This document shows, piece by piece, positions 18,780 through 27,741 of a stretch of 64,000 nucleotides of DNA; the stretch's first letter is position 1; each line of letters opens with the position of its first letter. The DNA lies in the NCBI RefSeq assembly GCF_002940665.1, contig NZ_MIGY01000001.1, forward strand, positions 434,001 through 498,000, in the 5' to 3' direction. The notes under the pieces are model-generated. The model saw nothing but the letters and a program-made list of their open reading frames with translations. It ran no database searches and was not told where the DNA came from. The position numbers and the translations under genes are program-made. The DNA is from Xanthomonas arboricola. GTDB lineage: Bacteria > Pseudomonadota > Gammaproteobacteria > Xanthomonadales > Xanthomonadaceae.

Positions 18780-19490
18780 TCAAAAACGCTCGCCTGTCGG
18801 CAGGTAGCGCCATTGGCCGATGGCCAGCTTGCCCAGCGACACGCGGCCCGCGCGCAGGCGCCGGATGCTGACCACCTCCAGCCCCACCTCACCGCACATG
18901 TAGCGCAGCTGGCCGGGTTGCACGTGCTTGATCGCAAACCGCAAGCGTTCCTCGTTTTGCCAGCTGACCTTGCACGGCGACAGACTGCGCTGGTGATACA
19001 CCAGACCATGCGCAAGACGCGCCATGCCATAGGGACGCAGCTCGCCGCGTACCTCCACCAGGAATTCCTGTTCAATGGACGTCGCGTCGCCGTTGAGCCT
19101 GCGCAGGACGCGGCCGTCCTGGCTCAGCACCAGCAAACCGCTCGCCTCGTCCTCCAACGGCAACGGCGCGTGCAGGCGCAGGAAGTGCCGCTTCAGCACA
19201 CGCATCTCGAGCTGGTCGAGTCCGCTGCGCGTTGCCGGAGTAGCCAATGCCAGCGCCGCTGCAGCGCTCATCCCTGCCGGCTTGTGCAGCAGCAGCGTGG
19301 CGGGCTCGGCAGGTTCGAGCACGGCGTTTTCCGCCAGCGTCACCTGCGCTGCAGTCGCCAAGGCTTGCGGCTCTTCGACCACGCCCCCGTCCACGCTGAC
19401 CCAGCCGCCTTCGATGTATTGCTGCGCCTCTCCACGCGAGCAGCCCAACAGCGCGGCCACGCATTTATCGAGACGGATCGGATCGGACAT
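18780..19490 (-). CDS. RsuA/RluB-like pseudouridine synthase homologue, catalytic Asp replaced
   Basis: Homologue of the RsuA/RluF group of pseudouridine synthases, 236 residues. An N-terminal S4 RNA-binding domain (IRLDKCVAALLGCSRGEAQQ) is followed by the synthase domain (LLLHKPAGMS, then SGLLVLSQDGRVLRRL). The universal motif G-R-L-D-x-(D)-T-x-G-L carries the catalytic aspartate; here the same place reads PLPLEDEASGLL, so R-L-D has become P-L-E. Active enzymes of this superfamily retain that Asp, so this protein may be catalytically dead, a pure RNA binder, or use an unusual residue. The gene stands alone. The DNA shows no frameshift that would explain the substitution. Confidence 0.8.
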   Translation of the reverse strand: MSDPIRLDKCVAALLGCSRGEAQQYIEGGWVSVDGGVVEEPQALATAAQVTLAENAVLEPAEPATLLLHKPAGMSAAAALALATPATRSGLDQLEMRVLKRHFLRLHAPLPLEDEASGLLVLSQDGRVLRRLNGDATSIEQEFLVEVRGELRPYGMARLAHGLVYHQRSLSPCKVSWQNEERLRFAIKHVQPGQLRYMCGEVGLEVVSIRRLRAGRVSLGKLAIGQWRYLPTGERF

Positions 19491-19606
19491 CGGGCGAGCT
19501 CGGCTTCAGGGGACGGCAGTGTACGTGCTGGGTCGACGGATGCGTGAGGCGGCTTCTGCACTGTCCGACGACGTGGGAAACTGGGCGCTCACACAGGAGA
19601 TCGCAG

Positions 19607-19813
19607 ATGTTCATCAAGTTCGGCACCACCCGGATCCGCCTCAACCATATCTCCGTCATCAACGATCCCTTCAATGCAGGCGAAAGCTTCGGGTCATATT
19701 GCCACTCGGTCCGGGTCGGCCTGCTCTCCGGCGAAGAAATCTTTGCACGCTTCAATACCGAAAGCGGCGCCGAGCAGCTCTATGCAGAGTTGCTTGCTGC
19801 GCTGGAAGGTTGA
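19607..19813 (+). CDS. Small conserved-looking hypothetical protein, 68 residues
   Basis: The product begins MFIKFGTTRIRLNHISVIND and looks like a compact alpha/beta domain with no signal peptide or transmembrane helix. ACAGGAGAT lies eight bases ahead of the ATG at 19607, a good ribosome site that rules out the upstream in-frame ATG at 19544. I do not recognise the family. The strand pattern (RIRLNHISVI, SVRVGLLSGEEIFARF) and terminal helix (GAEQLYAELLAALEG) resemble small cytoplasmic proteins of unknown function in Xanthomonadaceae. Confidence 0.75.
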   Translation: MFIKFGTTRIRLNHISVINDPFNAGESFGSYCHSVRVGLLSGEEIFARFNTESGAEQLYAELLAALEG

Positions 19814-20291
19814 GCACAAGGCCCACTATGCCGCCGCGCGCGTGATGTCTCACGTGCGCTGCGCGGTGCCGACAAGAGCAGCCGGCTATTCCGACCTGCA
19901 AGATGCAGGTGGCAAGGCCGGTTTGTCGCACCGCATCAGAGCCGATCGAATTGCGGGCCGTTCCACTGCACTGCTGCCGGCGACACATGGCGGATCCTGT
20001 CTCAGCATCTGCCGCACGCTCAATGCGGCACGCGCCTGTCCGCAGAACGTCGGAAAACGTTCCGCCGCTGGCATGCTTGAATCCAGCAACACGCAATGAG
20101 ACGCAGTTCTTGCGCACGTGTCAGGCCGCTGCGGACGGCTGTCGGGAAATCTCTTCCCCACAATGAATTCAATATAAGCAATTTCAAATACGAGCCTTTA
20201 GCTCGTCGCAATCCGGCCGCTAGCTGGGGCAAGACGCTTTGGTGGATGACCCATTCATCGAGCCCCTCCGTTGCACTACCTGGATGCGGTA
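19814..20291. other. 478-base leader region of the chemoreceptor gene
   Basis: No gene is supported. The stretch becomes AT-richer at 20155-20205 (AATTCAATATAAGCAATTTC), consistent with the promoter of the downstream chemoreceptor. I could not fit a good sigma-28 consensus. Confidence 0.4.
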
Positions 20292-22460
20292 ATGAACACA
20301 TATCTGCAACGCCTCAATGTCGGCCGTCGCCTGGGCTTGGCCTTTGGCATCCTGATCCTATTGTCGGGCCTGCTTGTGGCCACCGGCCTGGTCACCATGT
20401 CCAACGCACGTTTCGAGCTGGACACCATCGTCAACAGCAACATGGAGAGGATCCAGCTGTCCTCGGAAATGCTCGACGCCAATACCAACGTGGCAATCGG
20501 CCTGCGCGATATCGTCATGGTCGCTGGCGACGCAGCCAATCGCCGTGCGATGGACATGATCGAAAAGAACCGCGCCCGCTACAAGCAGGCACACGACGCC
20601 TTGGCCGCACTGCCCAACAGCGCGGCTGAAAAGCAGGCGCTCGACCTGGTGCAGGAAAAGCGCGACGTCTCCGTCAAGCTCAATAACCAGATTCTCGAAT
20701 ACGGCCTTCGCGATCAGAACCAGCAAGCGCAGGTGTTGCTGCAAGGCGACGCCGCAGCGGCCATGGATGCACAGCAGACGGCGATCCGCGAAAACGCTGC
20801 ACTGGAGCGCCGCCTCAGCAAGGATGCCTATGCGGCCGCAGTTGCATCGATGCATCGAGGGAAAATCACCCTGGCCACCGGCGGCATCGCCGCACTGGTC
20901 ATCAGCGGCCTGCTCGCATGGCTGATCACACGCAGCCTGACCCAGCCGCTCAGCCAGGCCACACGCACCGCAGAAGCCATCGCGGCCGGCAACCTGCACA
21001 ACGATGTGCACACCATCGCCACCGACGAAACCGGCCGTCTGCTCAAGGCCATGGACAAGATGCAGCTGCAGCTGCGCAACCTGATCGCCGCGCAAACCGA
21101 CATGGCCAGGCATCACGACAACGGCCAGATCAGCTTCCGCATCGATGCGGCGGCATTCCCCGGCGACTACGGCCGCATGGCCAACGACACCAATCTGCTG
21201 GTCGCCTCGCACGTGGCAGTGCAGACCGATCTGGCACGCATCATGGGCCGGTATGCCGTTGGCGAACTGTCGGAAGACATGCAGCCGCTACCCGGCGAAA
21301 AGGCCGTCTTCAGCGACACCATGTCGCAGGTCAAGCTCAACCTGTCGGCGATGAATCACGAGATCAAGCATCTCGCCCAGGCGGCCGCCAACGGCGACTT
21401 CAGCGCGCGCGGCGATGCCGAGCGCTTCCAGTTCGATTTCCGCATCATGGTCGAAAGCCTCAACCACCTGATGTCCACGGCCGACGGCAATCTGCAGTCG
21501 CTGTCGTCGTTGCTGCAGTCCATCGCCGCTGGCGACTTGACCGCACGCATGAGCGGCGAATTCCGCGGTGTATTCGCACAGATGCGCGATGACGCCAACA
21601 CCACGGCCAGTCAGCTGGCGCAGATCGTCGGCAACATCCAGGAATCGGCCGTGTCGATCAACTCTGCGGCCAGCGAAATCGCCGCCGGCAACCAGGATCT
21701 GTCGCAACGCACAGAGCAGCAGGCGGCCAACCTCGAAGAAACCGCAGCATCGATGGAAGAGCTGACCTCCACCGTCAAGCAGAATGCCGAAAGCGCACGC
21801 GAGGCCAATCAGCTGGCGATCGGCGCCGCACGCGTTGCCTCGCAAGGTGGCGAGGTGGTCGGCAAGGTCGTGGACACGATGACCGGTATCGAGGCCTCGT
21901 CCAGGAAGATCGCCGACATCATCAGCGTCATCGACGGCATCGCCTTCCAGACCAATATCCTGGCCCTGAACGCGGCAGTGGAAGCGGCACGTGCCGGCGA
22001 GCAGGGTCGCGGCTTTGCCGTAGTGGCCTCCGAGGTGCGCACGCTCGCGCAGCGCTCCTCCGGCGCCGCCAAGGAGATCAAGGACCTCATCGACGACTCG
22101 GTGCAACGCGTGGCCGAGGGCTCGGTACTGGTGCACAGCGCCGGCAAGACCATGGGCGAGGTGGTGGCGAGCGTGCAACGCGTCACCGACATCATGGGCG
22201 AGATTTCCGCTGCCTCGCAGGAGCAGTCGGCCGGCATCGAGCAGGTCAACCAGACCATCACGCATATGGACGAAACCACCCAGCAGAACGCCGCGCTGGT
22301 GGAAGAAGCCACTGCCGCCGCACGCGCAATGGAAGAGCAGGCAGTGCAGCTCACCGATGCGGTGGCGATCTTCAAGATCGACGCACGCCAGGCGCGGCAG
22401 TCCGCCACGCGCGCAGCGGAGCCAGTGGCACAGCTGCTGAGCAAGGTCCGCAATGCCTGA
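20292..22460 (+). CDS. Methyl-accepting chemotaxis protein
   Basis: A 722-residue chemoreceptor of the inner membrane. TM1 lies at about residues 15-36 ([19 protein letters not shown]), a helical periplasmic sensor of four-helix-bundle type at ~37-195, and TM2 at ~196-216 ([18 protein letters not shown]). It is followed by HAMP-type linkers ([20 protein letters not shown]; a second set before [11 protein letters not shown]) and the MCP signalling hairpin ([20 protein letters not shown] then [16 protein letters not shown]). It has no C-terminal NWETF-type CheR tether. The ATG at 20292 is preferred to a TTG at 20271. The ligand is unknown. Confidence 0.93.
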   Translation: MNTYLQRLNVGRRLGLAFGILILLSGLLVATGLVTMSNARFELDTIVNSNMERIQLSSEMLDANTNVAIGLRDIVMVAGDAANRRAMDMIEKNRARYKQAHDALAALPNSAAEKQALDLVQEKRDVSVKLNNQILEYGLRDQNQQAQVLLQGDAAAAMDAQQTAIRENAALERRLSKDAYAAAVASMHRGKITLATGGIAALVISGLLAWLITRSLTQPLSQATRTAEAIAAGNLHNDVHTIATDETGRLLKAMDKMQLQLRNLIAAQTDMARHHDNGQISFRIDAAAFPGDYGRMANDTNLLVASHVAVQTDLARIMGRYAVGELSEDMQPLPGEKAVFSDTMSQVKLNLSAMNHEIKHLAQAAANGDFSARGDAERFQFDFRIMVESLNHLMSTADGNLQSLSSLLQSIAAGDLTARMSGEFRGVFAQMRDDANTTASQLAQIVGNIQESAVSINSAASEIAAGNQDLSQRTEQQAANLEETAASMEELTSTVKQNAESAREANQLAIGAARVASQGGEVVGKVVDTMTGIEASSRKIADIISVIDGIAFQTNILALNAAVEAARAGEQGRGFAVVASEVRTLAQRSSGAAKEIKDLIDDSVQRVAEGSVLVHSAGKTMGEVVASVQRVTDIMGEISAASQEQSAGIEQVNQTITHMDETTQQNAALVEEATAAARAMEEQAVQLTDAVAIFKIDARQARQSATRAAEPVAQLLSKVRNA

Positions 22461-22556
22461 GCAAGCGGCCGGCACTGCGCCGTCGATCGGATCGTCGGTG
22501 CAGGCACGCTGATGCGACGGTGCGGATGTGCCCGCAGCCATTGACGCTATCGCACA

Positions 22557-22592
22557 AGAAGAAGCGCCCGTCAGGGCGCTTTCTTCGTTTTA
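22557..22592 (+). terminator. Rho-independent terminator after the chemoreceptor gene
   Basis: Stem AAGCGCCC (22562-22569), loop GTCA, GGGCGCTT (22574-22581), then a T-rich tail ending TTCGTTTTAT. It lies 100 bases beyond the stop codon. It is the clearest intrinsic terminator of this part of the window. Confidence 0.85.
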
Positions 22593-22830
22593 TCCCGCAA
22601 GCTCCACCGGCATCCGACGCAGACATCTCAGACACCCGTAGCGCGCGCTCAGTGCACACAAAACAACCTGGAAACCAGACACTCGAGCCACCCAAAAGCG
22701 CTGGTTTCCAGCGCCATGCCTGGCTACGCTGCGCCGGTCGAAAGAGAGCAGGCCGGAGGGTAGCCCGGCCACCGTCTGCAGCGCAGGTGGCACCGCTCGG
22801 CACGCCTTCTCAATCGCAGAAGGATCACCC

Positions 22831-23196
22831 CTGAACACCAGCATCGACAGTCACGATCTGCATCACCCAATCAACGACAAGCACGCCAACCTGCATGCTC
22901 GCGCTTTCGCAAGGGACGCAGGCGGTGACCGGCACGACGATGCCTTATCGCACTGGCGACGAGCCCGTCTCAACGCACGCGTGATCTGGCGGCGGCAGCT
23001 CACGCTCCAGGACGGCATGCCGGTGCTGTTGGAAGCCTGGCAGATGCCGCACTCGCTGCGCTGGGAGTGGGAGGCCGTCGACCTGCCGCAGGATCGGTAG
23101 CTGTCCGGCGGCAACTGCGATTTGTCGCTGGCGGCAATGCGCGCTGCCGATGCCTGGCCGGCGCTGTGCCGTGACGAGGTCACAGTGCTTGCCTAA
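22831..23196 (+). pseudogene. Broken open frame with CTG start position and internal TAG
   Basis: A reading frame with coding-like third-position GC runs from a CTG at 22831, preceded at ideal distance by AGAAGGA, to a TAG at 23098-23100. It continues in the same frame to a TAA at 23194-23196. The first part would give 89 residues (NTSIDSHDLHHPINDKHAN to EWEAVDLPQDR), the second 31 more (LSGGNCDLSLAAMRAADAWP). No ATG is available at the 5' end. The simplest reading is a gene whose ATG has become CTG and which has gained a stop. I do not recognise the family. The preceding gap, 22461-22830, holds only the terminator. Confidence 0.4.
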
Positions 23197-23286
23197 CACC
23201 ACGCAGCCCGACAGCGCGTTGAACCGTCTTTCTGCCCCGACGCAGCCCCATGCCGGTGCGGCCGCGCAATAGCCTTGCCATCGCGG

Positions 23287-23712
23287 CTAGCGCGTGTAGA
23301 GGCCGGGACGATAGCGTTCCATCAGCGACTGCGGAGACAGCGGTGGTGTGAAGCCGTAGCGCGCATAGAGACCATGCGCATCGCTGGTAGCCAGGCTGAA
23401 ACGGCGCAGCCCCTGCAGATCGGGGTGCGCCATGACCGCATCCATCATTACCTTGCTATAGCCCTTGCCCTGGTGCTCGGGCAACACGAACACATCGCCC
23501 AGATAGGCGACGGTTGCGTAGTCGGAAACCACCCGCGCAAACGCCACCTGCCCGCCCTCCAGAAACCCGCCGAAGCACAGCGAGTTGGCGATGGAGCGCT
23601 GTACCAGAGCAAGCGGGATGTCCCTGGCCCAATTGCTGTGCTGCGCCAGGTAGCGATGGATCAGCGCAACATCGAGCTCGGATTGATCGGTGGAAACGCG
23701 CAGCGGCGACAT
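23287..23712 (-). CDS. GNAT-family N-acetyltransferase
   Basis: A 141-residue acetyl-CoA-dependent transferase of the GCN5 family. The acetyl-CoA loop is clear (VFVLPEHQGKGYSKVMMDAV, the Q/R-x-x-G-x-G/A type), followed by the C-terminal strand FSLATSDAHGLYARYGF with the Tyr that usually acts as general acid. The wording (N-terminal DQSELDVALIHRYLA...WARDIPL) resembles YjdJ/Ttr-like small acetyltransferases of unknown substrate. The start is the ATG at 23712. It lies 26 bases downstream of the argO remnant on the same strand and may once have been co-transcribed with it. Confidence 0.88.
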   Translation of the reverse strand: MSPLRVSTDQSELDVALIHRYLAQHSNWARDIPLALVQRSIANSLCFGGFLEGGQVAFARVVSDYATVAYLGDVFVLPEHQGKGYSKVMMDAVMAHPDLQGLRRFSLATSDAHGLYARYGFTPPLSPQSLMERYRPGLYTR

Positions 23713-23738
23713 GACAACAACTCCGGCAACAGTGGGCC

Positions 23739-24240
23739 TCAGGTTAGCGCTTGCGAAGGCGGCAGCAACAGTGCGCACAGCACCAGCATGAATTCTGCGA
23801 TGGCCGCATCCAGCACACGCCATGCGCGCGGATCGCGGGAGGCCGGCTGCAGCAAACGCGCGCCATAGCCCAGACCGGGAAACCAGGCGATGCTGGCCAG
23901 GCACGCACCCAATGCGAATACCCAGCGCAGCTGGCCTGAGTAGCGCGCGGCCAGACTGCCCAGCAACAGCATTGTGTCCAGATGGGACATGCGGGTTGAG
24001 AAAGGTAAATGCCAGGCACGCCAGCATGGCGCGCTGCCAGCGTTGCGCACCGGCCTGCGACGGCGTCAACCCGCTGGTGCCACGCCAGGCCCTGCGCGCA
24101 GCCATCGCTCCATATGCCGCGAGAAATGCAGCTCCCGCATAGCGAAGTCCCTGCAGCAGCTGCGGCCATCGCGTCACCAGTACGCCGATGCCGGCCACGC
24201 GCCCAGCACGATCAGCGCGATATCGCCGAACGCGCAGATG
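23739..24240 (-). pseudogene. argO: Remnant of LysE/ArgO-family amino-acid exporter
   Basis: The remnant aligns by eye with the ArgO/LysE exporter family: ICAFGDIALIVLG, VAGIGVLVTRWPQLLQG, then AFTFLNPHV, LDTMLLLGSLAARYSG and the final helix FMLVLCALLLPP. It cannot be expressed whole. About 45 N-terminal residues are missing at 24240. The frame changes near 24199-24203 (one base short after LIVLG) and again near 23984-23986 (one base too many in a C-run after NPHV). The opposite strand immediately beyond is a truncated argP, the usual divergent regulator of argO, also lacking its 5' end. Confidence 0.8.
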
Positions 24241-24749
24241 GACGACCAGGACCACACCCTGGAGCTGTTGCGCTCCGGGGCGGTGCTCGGTGCCGTCACC
24301 GCCGAGCGCAAATCGTTACAGGGCTGCAACGTGCAAGCGCTGGAAGTGATGCGTTACCACGCCATCGCATCGGCCGCATTCGTTGCGACGCATTTCAAGC
24401 AGGGCTCAGCGCAACGGCCCTGGCCCACGCGCCGATGCTGGTGTTCAACCGAAAGGACACGCTGCAAACCCGCGTTGTCCGCCGCATCACCCGCACGCAG
24501 GTAGCGCCGCCGATCCACTACCTGCCGACCTCGACCAGCTTTGTCAAAGCGGCCGCACGCCGACTCGGATGGTGCCTGGCGCCGGAATCGATGGTCGTGC
24601 CTGCCGTGCGCGACAGGCAGGTGGCCATCATCGACCCGACACGCTGGCGCGATGTGCCGCTGTATTGGCAGTGCGCTGCGGTGCGCTCGAACGCCTTGCA
24701 GCAGCTTGGCCAGGCCCTGCGCAAAACAGCGGCTGCGAGCCTGCGCTGA
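24241..24749 (+). pseudogene. argP: Remnant of LysR-family regulator ArgP, N-terminal half missing
   Basis: The reading starts abruptly at DDQDHTLELLRSGAVLGAVT, which corresponds to the effector-domain of ArgP/IciA, and continues through GCNVQALEVMRYHAIAS, FVATHFKQG. After a one-base shift near 24402-24406 it goes on through LAHAPMLVFNRKDTLQ and DVPLYWQC to the stop at 24747. The DNA-binding helix-turn-helix (~150 residues) is absent. ArgP normally activates the divergent exporter gene argO in response to arginine and lysine. Here both genes lost their 5' halves at one junction, so the regulatory unit is dead. Confidence 0.8.
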
Positions 24750-24981
24750 GATCAGCCGTGCGCACGCGAAGCGGGCAGGCAACACCGGAGCCTGAGACAA
24801 CCAACCGCCGGCAGGACGTCGCACCCGATTGACGTGCAGATGCGGTCGCTACCCTGCCCGCGCACGCTTGGCACAGCCGCGTTGCCTGACATCCTGCTAC
24901 CGCCGCAGCGATTGCCGGGTCGCCGTGCCACGCCGAGCCTGCTAGCCTTTCCGCCTATTCCGTTGTGATTGCCGATCCGTC

Positions 24982-25656
24982 ATGAAAAAAGCCGTTGTTC
25001 TGTTGTCCGGGGGCATGGATTCCGCTGCCGTCATCGCGCTTGCGCAGGAGCAGGGCTTTGCCGTGCATGCCTTGAGCGTGCGCTATGGCCAACGCCATAC
25101 CTCCGAGCTGGACGCCGCCGCGCGCGTGGCGACGGCGCAAGGCGTCATCGCGCACAAGGTGGTGGACGTGGACCTGCGCAGCATCGGCGGCTCGGCGCTC
25201 ACCGACGACATCGACGTGCCCGATGCCGGTGGCGACGGCATCCCGATCACCTACGTGCCAGCGCGCAACACCATCATGCTGTCGCTGGCACTGGGCTGGG
25301 CCGAGGTGATCGGCGCCAACGACCTGTTCTGCGGCGTCAATGCGGTCGATTATTCGGGTTACCCCGACTGCCGGCCCGAATTCGTGCGCGCCTTCGAAGT
25401 GCTGGCCAACCTGGCCACCAAGGCCGGCGTGGAAGGCGCCGGCCTGCGCGTGCATGCACCGCTGCAGTTCCTCAGCAAGGCCGACATCGTGCGTGAAGGC
25501 GTGCGCCTGGGCGTGGACTTCGGCCTGACCGTGTCCTGCTACCGCGCCGACGCCGACGGGCGCGCCTGCGGCCACTGCGACGCCTGCCGCCTGCGTGCCG
25601 CCGGTTTCGCCGACGCCGGCGTCCCGGACCCCACCCACTACGCCATTTCGCCTTGA
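24982..25656 (+). CDS. queC: QueC, 7-cyano-7-deazaguanine synthase
   Basis: QueC converts 7-carboxy-7-deazaguanine to preQ0 with two ATP and ammonia, in queuosine biosynthesis. The 224-residue product shows the PP-loop SGGMDS (residues 9-14), [19 protein letters not shown], and the zinc site formed by Cys186, Cys196, Cys199 and Cys202 ([19 protein letters not shown]). It fits the family length. queE, encoding the preceding step, is 0.5 kb away on the opposite strand beyond the tRNA-Lys gene. No preQ1-riboswitch-like structure was recognisable in the 232-base gap upstream. Confidence 0.96.
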   Translation: MKKAVVLLSGGMDSAAVIALAQEQGFAVHALSVRYGQRHTSELDAAARVATAQGVIAHKVVDVDLRSIGGSALTDDIDVPDAGGDGIPITYVPARNTIMLSLALGWAEVIGANDLFCGVNAVDYSGYPDCRPEFVRAFEVLANLATKAGVEGAGLRVHAPLQFLSKADIVREGVRLGVDFGLTVSCYRADADGRACGHCDACRLRAAGFADAGVPDPTHYAISP

Positions 25657-25703
25657 CGCCGGTGTAGGGTAGAATGCGCACCCCGGCGCACTGCCGGGAC
25701 AGT

Positions 25704-25779
25704 GGGCCGTTAGCTCAGTCGGTAGAGCAGAAGACTTTTAATCTTTTGGTCGATGGTTCGAATCCATCACGGCCCACCA
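25704..25779 (+). tRNA. tRNA-Lys (anticodon TTT)
   Basis: The 76-base gene folds into a standard cloverleaf. The acceptor stem GGGCCGT pairs with ACGGCCC, the D-arm is GCTC...GAGC, the anticodon loop CTTTTAA carries anticodon TTT, the T-arm is GATGG-TTCGAAT-CCATC, and CCA is encoded (25777-25779). A -10-like TAGAAT occurs at 25670-25675, but its -35 partner is weak. Confidence 0.97.
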
Positions 25780-25796
25780 ATCACATCAGCAACTTG

Positions 25797-25820
25797 AAGA
25801 GCGCCGAAGGCGCTTTTTTT
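25797..25820 (+). terminator. Rho-independent terminator of tRNA-Lys
   Basis: AGCGCC, loop GAA, GGCGCT followed by seven T residues (25814-25820), 20 bases after the tRNA 3' end. Confidence 0.92.
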
Positions 25821-26190
25821 GTGCCTTTGAAAAACTCATCGGAATGGTGAGCGGCCGGGGAAGATGCCCCACAGTCACAAGATTGACCAGATGCTTCGCC
25901 TGCCGAAGCCGGTCAACGCAAGAAGCACAACGCTGCGACCACGGCTGCGAATAAACACGGCGAAAGCACTGCACGCGGAGCCAGCAAAACCTGAAACTCC
26001 CGCACGTCGCGCTGGGCGATCAGCTGGGCCGATGCGTCTGGCCCTCGGGACTAGTGCGACCAACTAACGCAGTGATCGTCAGGCGGGTACGGACGGCATG
26101 CCAGCAACCGCAGCGGAATGTGGCACATGCCGATTGCGGGCGACCGGCTGCGCCCGCCTGCGGGGAGCGCAGGCGTTCTATCGGTCGGGT
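25821..26190. other. 370-base gap between tRNA-Lys and queE
   Basis: No gene is supported. It contains a double inverted repeat at 25883-25916 (TTGACC..GGTCAA outside, GCTTCG..CGAAGC inside) that could form a hairpin of about 12 bp. It shows no duplicated tRNA 3' end, so there is no sign of an integrated element. Confidence 0.45.
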
Positions 26191-26892
26191 TTAGCGCCCC
26201 GGCTCGTCGTTCCACAGCAGCTTGTGCAGCTGCATCTGGAAGCGTACCGGCAGACGATCGGCCACGATCCAGTCGGCCAGCTGCCGCGGCGTCACTTCGC
26301 TCTTGCTGGGCGAAAACCACACCGTGCAGCGGCGGTCCAGCGCATGCGCGGCGACAATCTCGCGCGACCAGTCGTAATCGGCGCGGCTGCAGATCACAAA
26401 CTTGATCTGGTCGCGTGCGGTCAGCAGCGGCAGATTCTCCCAGCGGTTGCGCAGTTCCTCGCCGGATGCGGGCGTCTTGATGTCGACCACGCGCGCCACG
26501 CGCGGATCGACAGCCGACACATCCAGTGCACCGGACGTCTCCAGCGAGACATCGAAACCGGCATCGCAGAGTTTCTGCAGCAGCACCAGACAGCGCTTCT
26601 GCGCCAGCGGTTCGCCGCCGGTCACGCAGACATGGCGCACGCGGTGGCTGGCCACCTCGGCGACGATCGCATCGATGTCGTGCCATTCACCGCCGTGGAA
26701 GGCGTAGGCGGTGTCGCAGTAGTGGCAGCGCAGCGGGCAACCGGTCAGCCGCACGAACACGGTCGGCCAACCGGCGGCCTCGGCTTCGCCCTGCAGGGAC
26801 AGAAAGATTTCGGTGATCTTCAATCGCGGCAACGGCGACTGGACGATCTCGCTGGGGACGGCGGCGGCGTTCATGGGCAAAGTATGCGTCAC
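26191..26892 (-). CDS. queE: QueE, 7-carboxy-7-deazaguanine synthase
   Basis: QueE is the radical SAM enzyme that rearranges 6-carboxytetrahydropterin to 7-carboxy-7-deazaguanine in the queuosine pathway. The 233-residue product has the CxxxCxxC site (GCPLRCHYCDTAYAF), the glycine-rich VTGGEPLAQKRC segment and the EIFLSLQGE start typical of the family. Two starts are possible: GTG at 26892 or ATG at 26874. Neither has a strong ribosome site; the first is 24 bases after the cpoB stop and is kept. It closes the tol-pal operon, a position also seen in other proteobacteria. Confidence 0.94.
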   Translation of the reverse strand: MTHTLPMNAAAVPSEIVQSPLPRLKITEIFLSLQGEAEAAGWPTVFVRLTGCPLRCHYCDTAYAFHGGEWHDIDAIVAEVASHRVRHVCVTGGEPLAQKRCLVLLQKLCDAGFDVSLETSGALDVSAVDPRVARVVDIKTPASGEELRNRWENLPLLTARDQIKFVICSRADYDWSREIVAAHALDRRCTVWFSPSKSEVTPRQLADWIVADRLPVRFQMQLHKLLWNDEPGR

Positions 26893-26916
26893 CCCCGAAG
26901 GCGCGCACGCGCGGGC

Positions 26917-27735
26917 TCAGCGCAGTTGCTGGCCCAGACGGATGGACTGCAGACGCTCCTGGGCCACGCGCGCTGCGTCGGAGCCGGGATACTGCGATGC
27001 GACCTGCTGCAAGGTCTGCTGGGCCTGGTCGTTCTTGCCTTCGCCATACTGCGACAGGCCAAGCTTCAACAGGCCGCCAGCGGCCTTGTCATGCGTGGGA
27101 TAGCGGCTGACGAGATCGCGGAACTGCGCCTCGGCAAGCTGGAAATTTCGGGTGGCGTAATAACTCTCGCCCAGCCAGTACAAGGCATTGGGGGTGTAGA
27201 CGCCATTTGGATACAGCTCCAGAAAACTCAGGAACAACTGCGAGGCATCGTCGTACTTGCCGTTCTTCAAAGCATCGAAGGCGACATTGTAGGCAGTGCG
27301 CTCCTCGTTGCTAACGGCCAGGGTGCCTGGATCGCCATGCACGCTGGGCGGCTTCTCGGAAGTTGCCGCCGCTGCAGGCCGCGCGGCCGGAGCCGGGGCG
27401 GGTGTGACGCTGCCGGTGGGCGATGGCAATGGCGGGGTTGCGCCACCTGCACCTTCCAGCCGATTCAGGCGTCCGTCCAGATCGAGATACTGATCCTTGG
27501 ACTGCTGCTTGAGTTGTTCGTTGTCGTGCTGCAGTTGCTCCACGGTCGCTCGCAAGCCCTGCAGGTCAGAACGCGCCTGCTGCAGCTGATTGAGGAGATC
27601 GTTGTTGGCCTGGCTGTTGGCCTGCTGCTGCTCGAGAACGGCAACACGATCAGCGAGACTGGCTCGCTGCGCGTGCGCCGGCGCGGCGACCACAAGGGCC
27701 GCCGCGACGAACAGGGATGTCACTCGAAAGCGCAT
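26917..27735 (-). CDS. cpoB: CpoB (YbgF), Tol-Pal cell division coordinator
   Basis: CpoB is a periplasmic protein that couples the Tol machine to peptidoglycan synthesis by PBP1B. The 272-residue product has a signal peptide (MRFRVTSLFVAAALVVAAPA) and a coiled-coil trimerisation region (about residues 25-95, VAVLEQQQANSQANN and on). A Pro/Ala linker of about 45 residues follows, then C-terminal TPR repeats (AYNVAFDALKNGKYDDASQL; ALYWLGESYYATRNF; KLGLSQYGEGKNDQA). It starts six bases after pal, as in E. coli, so it is co-transcribed. Confidence 0.94.
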   Translation of the reverse strand: MRFRVTSLFVAAALVVAAPAHAQRASLADRVAVLEQQQANSQANNDLLNQLQQARSDLQGLRATVEQLQHDNEQLKQQSKDQYLDLDGRLNRLEGAGGATPPLPSPTGSVTPAPAPAARPAAAATSEKPPSVHGDPGTLAVSNEERTAYNVAFDALKNGKYDDASQLFLSFLELYPNGVYTPNALYWLGESYYATRNFQLAEAQFRDLVSRYPTHDKAAGGLLKLGLSQYGEGKNDQAQQTLQQVASQYPGSDAARVAQERLQSIRLGQQLR

Positions 27736-27741
27736 CGCTTC

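Noticed and set aside
24750-24981. preQ1 riboswitch upstream of queC
   Set aside because: No pseudoknot with the C-rich loop and A-rich tail typical of preQ1 classes could be found; the gap is only generic leader.
25653-25675. TTGACG/TAGAAT promoter for tRNA-Lys
   Set aside because: The spacer is 11 bases, far too short for sigma-70; the -10 alone may be real.
25704-26190. Integration site of a mobile element at tRNA-Lys
   Set aside because: There is no direct duplicate of the tRNA 3' end, no integrase, and the terminator follows normally.
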